Source: Phycisphaerae bacterium (GTDB taxonomy: Bacteria > Planctomycetota > Phycisphaerae > UBA1845). Taken from it: a stretch of DNA of 64,000 nt. How positions within the stretch are numbered: position 1 is the first letter of the stretch; every line of letters begins with the position of its first letter. Where the stretch lies: contig JANQQK010000046.1 in the NCBI GenBank assembly GCA_028289375.1, positions 21,169-85,168 on the forward strand. The letters run 5' to 3'. Position numbers and translations under genes: made by a program. Of the stretch, positions 18,196 through 26,207 are shown in pieces. Under the pieces are notes generated by a model that was not told the DNA's origin, did not search any database, and saw only the letters and a program-made list of their open reading frames with translations.

Positions 18196-19386
18196 CTACT
18201 GTCCATTTGCCGGCTGATCCGACACCGTCCGCGTCTCACGCTGGGTCCGCATCTGATGCCGAACCACGCCGTCCATCGGTGGTTGCGACGCCGGAGACGT
18301 CCCCGGCAGCACACTCCAGATGTTCTCGTGCCCGCTTCGCGAACTCGTGAAGAACACCCGACCGTCCGCAGACCACGCCGGACCGAAATTCTGCGTCAAT
18401 CCGTCCGTCAGCCGCACCCGGTTGGCACCGTCGGCATCGACGACCCAGATGTCCGCACGTTCGAACATCGTGCCGAACTCCGAATCCGTGTCCGGGACAC
18501 TCGAGACCGCGGTGTACGCGATCTGCGTTCCATCTTGATTCCATGTCGGCAGAATGGCTGCAAAGTCCGCACTGGCCACGACTTCCGTCGGATAACGAGG
18601 CTCGTTGCCCACCAGCTCAACCGTCCATACGCCAAACCAGCGGCTGCCACGCTGACGGGCACGCTGATACAGAATCAGATTCGGGTCTGCCGGCGACCAC
18701 TCGGGGAACACGCCCTCGCCGATGTAGGTCGGCGACACGCGGTTCTCCACAAGCGTCGAACGATCCGCGTCGGTCACCCAAAGCTGCCACTGACCGGTCA
18801 TCGCAGGCCTGGCGCAATAGACCAGCCGCTTCCCGTCGGGCGACCAGCTCGGGTGCATCTCATCCATTGGCGAATTGGTGACCTGGATCGGCTTTTGACC
18901 GCCAAGTCCGATAATCCAGATATCCCAGTTACCGGTCCGGTTGCTGGCGAACGCGACATGCTGGCCATCCGGGCTTAGATGCGGATGCAGGTCGGCGGCT
19001 GGGTCCAGCGTCAGTTGCGTGACCGCAGTGCCGCTGACGCTCTTGATGTAAACATCGGGGTTCATGCTGTGCCGCGTTGACGCAAACACGAACCGCTCGC
19101 CCGTCTGATCCAGACGAATGTCGAAATCCGCACCTTCACGCGTGTACGTGTGTTGCAGCATCGAACCCATCGCGCGGCCCTGATAGCTGCTCTCTCCGCG
19201 ACGCGGCAAGCCGCCAAACAGGGTAAGCTGGGCGTCACGACGCACCGTCAACGCCGGCTTGGGCGATTGACGCACGACCATCACGGCCGACGAATTTTGC
19301 GCGCTCTGCTGGGAACAGCCCGTCACCACGACAGCCACTGTCATCAAGCCCACTATTGTCAGTTTCGCGCGTAGTTCTCGTTTCAT
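18196..19386 (-). CDS. TolB-like beta-propeller lipoprotein
   Basis: The 396-residue protein carries a lipoprotein signal ending in VVTGC. It is then built of PD40/WD40-like blades: HPHLSPDGQHVAFASNRTGN, MHPSWSPDGKRLVYCA, FPEWSPADPNLILYQ, LPTWNQDGTQIAYTA and FGPAWSADGRVFFTSSRSG. This is the TolB propeller pattern, without the TolB N-terminal domain. Interestingly the neighbouring downstream lipoprotein has a fold related to that missing domain. It probably binds protein partners at the envelope. The ATG at 19386 starts the signal peptide; the frame continues upstream without support. Confidence 0.85.
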   Translation of the reverse strand: MKRELRAKLTIVGLMTVAVVVTGCSQQSAQNSSAVMVVRQSPKPALTVRRDAQLTLFGGLPRRGESSYQGRAMGSMLQHTYTREGADFDIRLDQTGERFVFASTRHSMNPDVYIKSVSGTAVTQLTLDPAADLHPHLSPDGQHVAFASNRTGNWDIWIIGLGGQKPIQVTNSPMDEMHPSWSPDGKRLVYCARPAMTGQWQLWVTDADRSTLVENRVSPTYIGEGVFPEWSPADPNLILYQRARQRGSRWFGVWTVELVGNEPRYPTEVVASADFAAILPTWNQDGTQIAYTAVSSVPDTDSEFGTMFERADIWVVDADGANRVRLTDGLTQNFGPAWSADGRVFFTSSRSGHENIWSVLPGTSPASQPPMDGVVRHQMRTQRETRTVSDQPANGQ

Positions 19387-19687
19387 GATTGATCGCCGGA
19401 CAATGTCGAACCGAAGCCGCCGGCGTGGATGAACGTACGTCGACGCCGGCTGGCGAGTAGACCCAAGTCTCATCGGCAAGCGCCGTTGGCCGGTGAAGTT
19501 AGAGCACCGTGGGGGTCTGGAGACTGTCCGATAATCTCCCCACTGTCATCGACCGAACGCCTGTCGCGACTTCATCCAAATAGCCCAGACGCCCCGGAAT
19601 TCGTAAACGTCCACTTCGCACCGCCGTTGACCGGTCGCAGTCACGTTGCCTACGATGGCGATCAGCCCGTCTGATAAGGAGCAACCG
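19387..19687. other. Divergent intergenic region
   Basis: This stretch separates the TolB-like gene from the di-haem gene. It holds a clear candidate promoter for the plus-strand gene (19627-19656). I see no coding capacity with plausible composition and no other clear signal. Confidence 0.5.
19627..19656 (+). promoter_or_regulatory. Candidate promoter of the di-haem protein gene
   Basis: TTGACC (five of six) and TACGAT (four of six) are 18 nt apart. A start near 19663 leaves a 25-nt leader containing the ribosome-binding site AAGGAG. Confidence 0.5.
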
Positions 19688-20437
19688 ATGGCTCGTATCC
19701 CGCTGTTTCTGTTCGCTGCCGTCACCACCCTGCTCGTCTGCGAATCACACGCCAAGCCAATCCACTTCGAGGATCTCAAGTTCGAGTTGATCCGCCAGAA
19801 TGTCCGCTGCTCCGATTGTCACTCCGATGCGGAAGACAAGCCGTTCACCAGGTATGGCCAAGTCATCGCGGACGAGGGTGCGACGCAGTCGATTCAGGAT
19901 CGCGTGCGGGAGGTCGAGCGATCGTTGAGCCTGACCGCATCGGACGAGGAAAAGGCTGACGCCAAGAACCGCATCGACGTGGATGGCGATGGGGTGGCGA
20001 ACTGGATCGAAATCCTGGCTGGGACGGATGTGTCGACGGCTGGGGATCGCACCGAGCAGCATGAGCGGATCGAGCGTGTGATCGGTTGCACGCTGTGTCA
20101 TGAGTCGGTAGCGGCCTTTCCGCGACCGGGTGTCGAGCGTGCCCCGCACAATGCGTTCGGCGATGCGTTGGAGAATCCCGATCCGCGACGGGCGAAGCGA
20201 CGCAGCGGCAATTCAAGCGACACCGAAGACGAAGACATCCTAGAGCGTCTCAAACGATCCCGCCGCACCGACAGCGACAAGGACCGCATCAAGGACTGGG
20301 ACGAGGTGATGCTGTTTTATCACCCGGCTGACAAGGACGACACGCCGTCCCGCGACCTGGTCAAGCAGTTCAAGCAGCATCTCAAGGATCGCAAGAAGAA
20401 CGGCGGCGGCTTTGAGCCGGCGCATGCGGACGAATAG
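19688..20437 (+). CDS. Exported di-haem c-type cytochrome-like protein with calcium-binding loops
   Basis: The 249-residue protein has a Sec signal (cleavage near SHA, residue 22) and two CxxCH haem-attachment motifs: CSDCH at residue 41 and CTLCH at 134. Two Asp-rich loops of the thrombospondin-3/dockerin type (DVDGDGVANW at 97-106, DSDKDRIKDW at 195-204) probably bind calcium. The C-terminus is Lys-rich and flexible. It is likely a periplasmic electron carrier or a structural haem protein, but distal ligands and partner are unknown. An ideal AAGGAG lies 7 nt before the ATG. The intergenic palindrome after the stop may help end transcription. Confidence 0.75.
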   Translation: MARIPLFLFAAVTTLLVCESHAKPIHFEDLKFELIRQNVRCSDCHSDAEDKPFTRYGQVIADEGATQSIQDRVREVERSLSLTASDEEKADAKNRIDVDGDGVANWIEILAGTDVSTAGDRTEQHERIERVIGCTLCHESVAAFPRPGVERAPHNAFGDALENPDPRRAKRRSGNSSDTEDEDILERLKRSRRTDSDKDRIKDWDEVMLFYHPADKDDTPSRDLVKQFKQHLKDRKKNGGGFEPAHADE

Positions 20438-20479
20438 GCTCCCCCAGTGCCAAAGCTCGATGGATGACTGAAATTCGAC

Positions 20480-20549
20480 GTAGGGTGGGCACCGCCCACC
20501 AAGGGACAAAAACCCAGCAAATCCAAATGGTGGGCGGTGCCCACCCTAC
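20480..20549. repeat. Palindromic intergenic repeat, copy 1 (complete)
   Basis: Two perfect 21-bp inverted arms (20480-20500 and 20529-20549) flank a 28-bp spacer. Each arm is itself a hairpin (GGTGGGC paired with GCCCACC). Related half copies lie at 21135-21166 and 21759-21779. It follows the di-haem gene. Confidence 0.9.
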
Positions 20550-20619
20550 AGACTGCTACCATGTTTGTTGGTGATACGATGGACAGCGCTTTCGGGAGTG
20601 ATGAGTCAAAGCCATTCGA

Positions 20620-21123
20620 ATGCGTGACCTTGCTCGCGACAATCCGAAACTGATCAAACTCGTCGGCGGCCAGTGGTGGCTGGTGCGAATCTGGCTGCTG
20701 GCGTTCTTCTTGTTGATTCTCCGCAATCACCCTTCCGTTGTCGCGAACATTGCATTTTTTCAGTTCGTTGCCATTGGTGAGGTCTTCGTCCGATTGACGA
20801 TGGTGTATGTCTGCCTTCGCGTGATGCGACTGAACGGCTCGGACTGGTTCGTCATTGTTCTCATCACGCCGTTCCTTCTGCCGCCTGGTTTCAATCTGGC
20901 CGTCGTCTACCTCGTCGATTACGCGGCCTTGCGAACGCTGCGGCGCGCCGGCTTGGAGATCGGGTTTCTGGGGATGCGGGCAAGCGATGCACGCAAGGCG
21001 CTCCTCGCGAACGACTGTATCAACTGTGGTTACAACCTGACGGGGAATGTGTCAGGCGTCTGTCCGGAGTGTGGCGAGAACGTCATCCCTCCGATAGCAA
21101 TTCCGCCCCGGCGACAGCACTGA
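20620..21123 (+). CDS. Membrane protein with C-terminal YNLTG zinc ribbon
   Basis: The 167-residue protein has three or four membrane helices (about residues 20-105). A cytoplasmic stretch follows, ending in a zinc ribbon CINCGYNLTGNVSGVCPECG (residues about 134-153) and a short Pro/Arg tail. It shares this ribbon with the proteins at 13441 and 42149 but nothing else. I cannot name a function; a regulatory or adaptor role at the membrane is conjecture. It lies between two copies of the palindromic repeat. Confidence 0.72.
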   Translation: MRDLARDNPKLIKLVGGQWWLVRIWLLAFFLLILRNHPSVVANIAFFQFVAIGEVFVRLTMVYVCLRVMRLNGSDWFVIVLITPFLLPPGFNLAVVYLVDYAALRTLRRAGLEIGFLGMRASDARKALLANDCINCGYNLTGNVSGVCPECGENVIPPIAIPPRRQH

Positions 21124-21134
21124 CAAATCACAGC

Positions 21135-21166
21135 CGTGGCGTGGGCAACGCCCACCAAGGGACAAG
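21135..21166 (+). repeat. Palindromic intergenic repeat, left half copy
   Basis: This matches the left arm plus the following spacer of the complete copy (GTGGGCAACGCCCACC, then AAGGGACAAG), with a few substitutions. It starts 12 nt after the stop of the zinc-ribbon gene and 19 nt before the lipoprotein stop. Confidence 0.75.
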
Positions 21167-21184
21167 ATCCGCTCGATTTCGAAG

Positions 21185-21670
21185 CTATTCAATCTCTTGG
21201 CAGCCAGTGCATTGCAGTTGGCCAATAGAAACAACCTCCAATTCGAAGGTACCGCCCCCGATGCGCGAACCCTCGAAAACTTGACCCGTGACTTCTTCAG
21301 TTGCAACACCGGAATTAATTACGAAACTGTATACTTCATTTGTCACATTGTCTTCAACCAAACTGCAAGCGCTGGATGCCCGATAAAACTCTAAACACAG
21401 CGCCTGGGGGCTTTGGGATACTTCTGACATGGACACCGTGCACTCTTCGCGCATCTGTTCGTCGGTCGCATCGGAATCCAGAAACCCATCAACACAGCTC
21501 ATCCGCAGCACTTGAATTGAGGCGGAATCCAGCATCTCAGCAGTTTCCGCATCCGCAAGCCTGACTTCAAGCAGCTGATGCGCGGGTGTTATAAAAACAC
21601 AACCCCGCAGCAGTAGGATAGAGACAACCAAGACACAAAGCAGTGGTAATCGACGGCACAATGCGTTCAT
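21185..21670 (-). CDS. Small putative lipoprotein bracketed by repeat arms
   Basis: The 161-residue protein starts with a hydrophobic signal ending in LLLRGC, an acceptable if unusual lipobox. The mature part is acidic with several cysteines (CVDGF, EECTV, ALCLEF, SACSL, CTGC), the last pair close to the C-terminus. The fold may be a carboxypeptidase-regulatory-like beta-sandwich (LLEVRLADAETAEMLDSASI), but this is uncertain. It is the only gene in a 645-bp interval bounded by two half copies of the palindromic repeat and squeezed between a zinc-ribbon gene and prfA, as if inserted there. Confidence 0.65.
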   Translation of the reverse strand: MNALCRRLPLLCVLVVSILLLRGCVFITPAHQLLEVRLADAETAEMLDSASIQVLRMSCVDGFLDSDATDEQMREECTVSMSEVSQSPQALCLEFYRASSACSLVEDNVTNEVYSFVINSGVATEEVTGQVFEGSRIGGGTFELEVVSIGQLQCTGCQEIE

Positions 21671-21758
21671 TCTTGGTCCTCCCTCGGATCAAAAATACTG
21701 ACGACACAACTTTAGCATCTCGGCCTACGAAAGGATAAGAACCGCGTGCTTTCGACAT

Positions 21759-21779
21759 GGTGGGCAGTGCCCACCCTAC
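21759..21779 (+). repeat. Palindromic intergenic repeat, right half copy
   Basis: GGTGGGCAGTGCCCACC plus CTAC differs from the right arm of the complete copy by one base. It ends one base before the prfA stop codon. Confidence 0.8.
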
Positions 21780-21780
21780 G

Positions 21781-22875
21781 TCATAGATTCTGCAAGCGTT
21801 GTTCTTTGTCGAAGGTCTGTAAGGCGGCGACAAGGTCGGCCATATCGCCCTGCATGAGCTTGTCGAGGCTGTAGAGGTCCATGCCGATGCGGTGGTCCGT
21901 GCAGCGATTCTGGGGGAAGTTGTACGTGCGGATACGTTGCGAGCGGTCGCCGCTGCCGATCAGCGATTTGCGGGCGGCGGCGCGTTCCGTGTCGGCTGCG
22001 GAGCGGAAATGGTCGTACAGCCTAACGGTCATGATGCGACGGGCTTTGGCACGGTTCTTGTGCTGCGACTTCTCATCGCGCATCGACACGGTGATGCCGG
22101 TTTCCTTGTGCACGAGACGAATGGCTGACGATACCTTGTTGACATTCTGCCCGCCCGGACCGCCGGCCCGCGAGACGAATTCCTCGGTGTCCAGATCCCA
22201 GTTGATCTGAATATCGATCTCCTCGGGTTCGGGCAGGACCGCCACCGTCGCAGCCGAGGTGTGCACGCGTCCCTGCGATTCGGTCTCGGGCACGCGCTGC
22301 ACACGATGACCGCCCGATTCGTAGCCCAGATGCGTGTAGACGCCGTCGCCCTTGATCGTCATGGTCAGTTCCTTGAACCCGCCCATGTCGGACGTGGACT
22401 GGTCCATGACCTCGACCTTGAATCCCTGCTTCTCGCAGTATCGCAGGTACATCTCGTAGAGATCGCGACAGAACAGGGCGGCTTCGTCGCCACCGGTGCC
22501 CGCTCGGATTTCGACGATGACCGATGAGATGGCAGCGTCGTCGGAGGTGACGACCTTTTCCTTGAGGTTCTCAAGATTGTCCGTGTACCTCTGCCGCAGT
22601 TCATCAATTTCCGCCTCAGCCAGTTCCTTCATCTCCGGATCCTGGTCCGGCTCGTTGAGGATGGACTCAGCTTCTTCAAGCTCCTGCTTGATGTTCTTCG
22701 TTTCCAGGTAGGGGTCGACGAGGCGGCGCAGCTTGCCCGCTTCCTTCGCAAGGGCGACACTCTTGGTCGGGTCGGACGCGACGGCTGGGTCGATCATCTC
22801 GGTGTTGATCTGATCGTAGCGGTCGGCCAATTCCTGCATCTTGGCCAACAGACGATCATCGACAGTGTCACTCAT
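21781..22875 (-). CDS. prfA: Peptide chain release factor 1
   Basis: RF1 ends translation at UAA and UAG. The catalytic GGQ (residues 241-243, in SRAGGPGGQNVNKVSS) is intact. The codon-recognition loop reads PET (196-198) in QRVPETESQGRVHTSAA, a P-x-T tripeptide that marks RF1 rather than RF2. Length (364 residues) is normal, with a helical N-terminal domain. It lies downstream of rpmE, separated by a strong terminator, so it probably has its own promoter. The palindromic repeat abuts the stop codon. No prmC methyltransferase gene follows here. Confidence 0.97.
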   Translation of the reverse strand: MSDTVDDRLLAKMQELADRYDQINTEMIDPAVASDPTKSVALAKEAGKLRRLVDPYLETKNIKQELEEAESILNEPDQDPEMKELAEAEIDELRQRYTDNLENLKEKVVTSDDAAISSVIVEIRAGTGGDEAALFCRDLYEMYLRYCEKQGFKVEVMDQSTSDMGGFKELTMTIKGDGVYTHLGYESGGHRVQRVPETESQGRVHTSAATVAVLPEPEEIDIQINWDLDTEEFVSRAGGPGGQNVNKVSSAIRLVHKETGITVSMRDEKSQHKNRAKARRIMTVRLYDHFRSAADTERAAARKSLIGSGDRSQRIRTYNFPQNRCTDHRIGMDLYSLDKLMQGDMADLVAALQTFDKEQRLQNL

Positions 22876-22925
22876 GTTGCTACTCCGACGTTAGGCTTGT
22901 CGCGACTCCTGCATCCGGCGCATTG

Positions 22926-22970
22926 AAAAACCACGCCGTCTCGCCCCCATGGGTACACGAAACGCCGTGG
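22926..22970 (-). terminator. Rho-independent terminator of rpmE
   Basis: On the minus strand a 13-bp stem (22958-22970 with 22931-22943; one mismatch and one G-T pair) is followed by five T. It lies between rpmE and prfA. Confidence 0.82.
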
Positions 22971-22987
22971 CATCGTTGACTGCTGAG

Positions 22988-23275
22988 CTACTTGCGCTTG
23001 CTGCCGGCTTTCTTCTTGTCGGACTTGGAGAAGTAGTTGCCGCCGAACTTGTTCTGGAAGCGCTGCACGCGACCCATCGTGTCGACGAACTTCTGCTGTC
23101 CGGTGAAGAATGGGTGCGACGCACTGGAGATGTCGAGCTTGACGACCGGGTATTCCTTGCCCTCATACTCGATCGTCTCCTTCGTCTTGACGGTCGAGCG
23201 GGTGAGCAGCTTGAACTTGGCACCAACGTCGTAGAAGACGACGTCGCGGTACTCCGGGTGGATGTCTTTCTTCAT
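22988..23275 (-). CDS. rpmE: 50S ribosomal protein L31, type B (zinc-free)
   Basis: The 95-residue protein opens with [20 protein letters not shown] and contains the type B signature [20 protein letters not shown] followed by QRFQNKFGG. The zinc cysteines of type A L31 are absent, as expected for the zinc-independent form. The basic tail is typical of ribosomal proteins. The ATG at 23275 fits the family; the frame upstream adds 21 residues with no support. A GAGG precedes the start. A strong terminator follows, so it is a single-gene unit. Confidence 0.95.
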   Translation of the reverse strand: MKKDIHPEYRDVVFYDVGAKFKLLTRSTVKTKETIEYEGKEYPVVKLDISSASHPFFTGQQKFVDTMGRVQRFQNKFGGNYFSKSDKKKAGSKRK

Positions 23276-23385
23276 GGTGTCCGATCCTCGCGTCGCTGGA
23301 TTCTGTGAATCGAGAAGTGTACCCAAGCCGTGGCGCAATGCAAGGGCAGCGGGACGGCCACCGCAAATCTATTCATGACAAGTGG

Positions 23386-24567
23386 TTACGCGTCGCCGTC
23401 GGCGGCCACCTCGACGGCGAGGATGGTGATGTCATCCTCGGGCGTGAGCGATCCGTGCTCGTTTTCCAGTTTGTCGACCACGCTCGCGGTCAGGTCGGAC
23501 ACCGGACGATCCGCGGCGGCGGCGAGAACATCGATGTGGCCGGTGAGCGGTTTATTGTGATCGGTATTGAGACTTTCGAAGGCGGCTTCCATCCCGTCGG
23601 TGTAGAGGATGATCTTGTCGCCGGGATGGAGTTGCACCGTGGCGGTGTCGATCTCGACACCTTCGAAAAGCCCGAGCAGACCACCGCCCGATTCCAGTTC
23701 AACCGTCCGGCCATTGGTGTAATGCAGGGGGTATGGATGTCCGCCGCGGGCGTAGCGCATTTCGAGCGTCTTCGTGTTGACCAGGCAGTAGGCGGCCGTG
23801 ACGAACTGGCAATTGGGCAGACAGTGCTCCGCCAATGCGTTGTTGAGATGTTGCAGGGCTTCGTGCGGTTCGAGCAGCGTGAAATCGTCGCCCTCGATCA
23901 GCTTGGTGTTGAGCGCTCGTCGGATGAACATCGTGAGCAGACCGGCGGCCATGCCGTGCCCGACGGCGTCTGCGATGTAGAAGCCGATATGGTCTTCGTC
24001 GACGCGCTGAATATCGAATACATCTCCGGATACCCAGGTCGCTGGTCGGTAGACGTGGCTGAACTTGAGCGGTCCCATGCGTTCGATGTCGCGTGGCAGG
24101 AAGTCTTTCTGCAGCCGCGAGGCGAGGCGCATTTCGTCGTCAACCTCGCGGAAGTGATTGGTCAGCCGATCACCGAGTTTCTGCATGTGTGCGAGTTCAT
24201 GCTCCACGAGCTTGATGTGGCTGCGAAAACGTGTGAGCAGGGCCAATTGTCGCGTGATCTCGCCCGGGGTGATGTCGGCGGAGAAGGAGCCAATCAGCGG
24301 ACAGGTGCCCGTGGCGCGGTCGTCGACCATCTCACCGAGCACAAGCGTGGCGATGCGGTTGCTGTCGGCGTAACGGATGAACTTGCGAAACGCTGGCGTA
24401 TCGGACGACTGGTTCTCGACGACGAGTGCGTCGAACTCCGCAGCCTGCACGAGCGACTGGGCGGACTCGATATCGGACGCGTAGTCGACCGTCCACTCGC
24501 TGCCGTCGGGTGATGTTCCAACCTGTGCGGGAAGCCCTTCGCGGGTTCCGACCATAAGCACATGCAT
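23386..24567 (-). CDS. RsbU/SpoIIE-type PP2C serine phosphatase with pseudo-receiver domain
   Basis: Residues 1-105 fold like a response-regulator receiver, but the phosphoacceptor position reads FDALVVENQ, with Glu51 in place of Asp. A coiled-coil linker follows (about 105-155). The PP2C domain spans 165-390, with metal ligands D182 (SGDVFD), D200 (IADAVGHG), D324 (YTDGMEAAF) and D378/D379 (PEDDIT). Such enzymes usually dephosphorylate anti-sigma-factor antagonists in partner-switching pathways. No anti-sigma or antagonist gene is adjacent. The start has GGAG upstream. The catalytic site looks complete, so only the input domain is unusual. Confidence 0.88.
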   Translation of the reverse strand: MHVLMVGTREGLPAQVGTSPDGSEWTVDYASDIESAQSLVQAAEFDALVVENQSSDTPAFRKFIRYADSNRIATLVLGEMVDDRATGTCPLIGSFSADITPGEITRQLALLTRFRSHIKLVEHELAHMQKLGDRLTNHFREVDDEMRLASRLQKDFLPRDIERMGPLKFSHVYRPATWVSGDVFDIQRVDEDHIGFYIADAVGHGMAAGLLTMFIRRALNTKLIEGDDFTLLEPHEALQHLNNALAEHCLPNCQFVTAAYCLVNTKTLEMRYARGGHPYPLHYTNGRTVELESGGGLLGLFEGVEIDTATVQLHPGDKIILYTDGMEAAFESLNTDHNKPLTGHIDVLAAAADRPVSDLTASVVDKLENEHGSLTPEDDITILAVEVAADGDA

Positions 24568-24652
24568 GAGTTGACCGCTCCAGAAAGTCGCCGACAGGCC
24601 GATAATGCGAGACCCCGCCCGATCGGTCCGGCGACACTGGTGCGTCGGAATG

Positions 24653-25690
24653 TTACTGGGCGCGCTTTAGGATGGCTTCTGGGATTTGGACGAACTGACC
24701 TGCGGTGATGCCTTCACGCGTGAGGACGCCTTCCCGCAATTCGAGCGCATAGCGGTATAACCCGCTCGGACGTACGGTCGTTTCGTCGAGCGCGGTCATG
24801 GTGAACGTGTCGACGATCATGCCGTCGACATTGACGAAGGCGATGTCAAGGTTGATGTACGTGTTGCGCATAAAGAACCCGCCAAGCTGGTCGGACGTGA
24901 ACACAAACCACATGCCCCGCTCAAAGCCATCGTCAAACGGCTGCATCTCGTCGATGCCGACGAACATCAGACCCTTGGCGCGTTCGGTGGCGTCGTCGGC
25001 GATCCAGGCGCGAACGGGCAGCTCGGTTCCGTCGAAATCGTCGAGGCTTGCACCGCCCACGCGCAGTTCGACGGTTTCCATGCGCTCGATCGGGTTGCGA
25101 TCAGCCGCACCGGGCAGTTGCAGGATGTCGGCGCTGGTGGCGGCTCCGCTCAGTAAGGTGTCACCCGTCAGCTCCCACCGGCAGTCAATTTCCACGTTGA
25201 GCGAACCCTCCACCGCGCCGGCGGACGAGCCTGTCGAGTTGAGCGTGTAGGTGATGCCCCCGAATCCGTTCGGAACGTAGGCATCCGTCTTGGGACCGAA
25301 GACGCGGAGGGATTGGCCTTCGCCAAGGTCGAAGTTGATAAAACCTGTCGAGCTGACGACGACGCCGTCCACGTCGGTGACCACGCGCGTGGCTGTCCAG
25401 CGCGCATCGATGCCGGCCGTGCTGAGCGTGGTGACGTCACCGGGCAGTATTTCGCGCGATCCGAGAATCGGTACGCCGGTCTCGCCGATGGCGACCGTGG
25501 TCGGGGCGTCGGCGGATTCGCTTGCGGTTTGATCATCCAGGTCGAGCGTGAACGTGCAGGAACCGTCGCCGGTGTAGGAACCGCGAACCAGCGGCGACGG
25601 TGCGATGCGCGTGACCATCGGTGGTTCGAACTCACAGCCGACCAACATCACCGCCAACGCGACTGCAGCAAACGAAACCATCCGTTGCAT
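24653..25690 (-). CDS. Lipoprotein with C-terminal DUF192 domain
   Basis: The 345-residue protein has a lipoprotein signal ending in MLVGC (Cys19). A beta-rich domain of about 180 residues that I do not recognise follows. A DUF192 domain ends the protein (about 205-340: RAWIADDATERAKGLMFVG, then GFFMRNTYINLDIAFVN). DUF192 proteins are small secreted proteins of unknown biochemical role. The gene overlaps the stop of the preceding DUF192 gene by one nucleotide (TAATG), so the two are translationally coupled. The pair look like paralogues, one of which gained an N-terminal domain. Confidence 0.85.
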   Translation of the reverse strand: MQRMVSFAAVALAVMLVGCEFEPPMVTRIAPSPLVRGSYTGDGSCTFTLDLDDQTASESADAPTTVAIGETGVPILGSREILPGDVTTLSTAGIDARWTATRVVTDVDGVVVSSTGFINFDLGEGQSLRVFGPKTDAYVPNGFGGITYTLNSTGSSAGAVEGSLNVEIDCRWELTGDTLLSGAATSADILQLPGAADRNPIERMETVELRVGGASLDDFDGTELPVRAWIADDATERAKGLMFVGIDEMQPFDDGFERGMWFVFTSDQLGGFFMRNTYINLDIAFVNVDGMIVDTFTMTALDETTVRPSGLYRYALELREGVLTREGITAGQFVQIPEAILKRAQ

Positions 25691-26175
25691 TACTTGATGT
25701 CCTTCTTGGCGTCCTCGGGGATTTTGACGATGTCGCCGCGCTTGACGCCATACTTCTTGAAGATGCCCGACTTGACCTCGAGCACATAGCGGTAGGCGGT
25801 GTGGGGTGCGTGATTACGCTCGTCCAGCGCCGCCATCGTGAACGCGTCGACGATCTTGCCATCCTTGTCGATGAACGCGATGTCCAGATCAATCACCGTG
25901 TTTCGCATCCAGAAGCCATGTCTCTGGTTCTTGCGAAACAGAAACACCATGCCCCGTTCGACGCCCTTGGAGACGGGTTCCATCTGGTCCTTGGTCACGA
26001 ACATCAACCCGCGTGCACGCTCCTCGTTCGTGTTGGCGATCCACGCCTGCACTTTCAGATCGCCGACCTGCACGGTTGTCGTCCCGAGCTTGTCGAGCAC
26101 ATTCGGTTCGTTCGGAGCGCACCCCGCCATCAGCCAGGACAACATCATCAACCACCCTGTCATTAGAATCCGCAT
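25690..26175 (-). CDS. DUF192 lipoprotein
   Basis: The 161-residue protein has a lipoprotein signal ending in LMAGC and then a single DUF192 domain with the hallmark segments NEERARGLMFVTKDQM and GFWMRNTVIDLDIAFIDKDG. The ATG at 26175 starts the signal; an in-frame ATG at 26211 overlaps gatB and is less likely. It follows gatB by 32 nt and is coupled to the longer DUF192 gene downstream. Function of the family is unknown; export is clear. Confidence 0.88.
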   Translation of the reverse strand: MRILMTGWLMMLSWLMAGCAPNEPNVLDKLGTTTVQVGDLKVQAWIANTNEERARGLMFVTKDQMEPVSKGVERGMVFLFRKNQRHGFWMRNTVIDLDIAFIDKDGKIVDAFTMAALDERNHAPHTAYRYVLEVKSGIFKKYGVKRGDIVKIPEDAKKDIK

Positions 26176-26207
26176 CCTTCCGCTACCATGTCCTCGACGT
26201 CCCCGCA

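Noticed and set aside
23305..24513. Long plus-strand frame opposite the PP2C phosphatase
   Set aside because: It is antisense to a gene with intact PP2C metal ligands and has no domain of its own.
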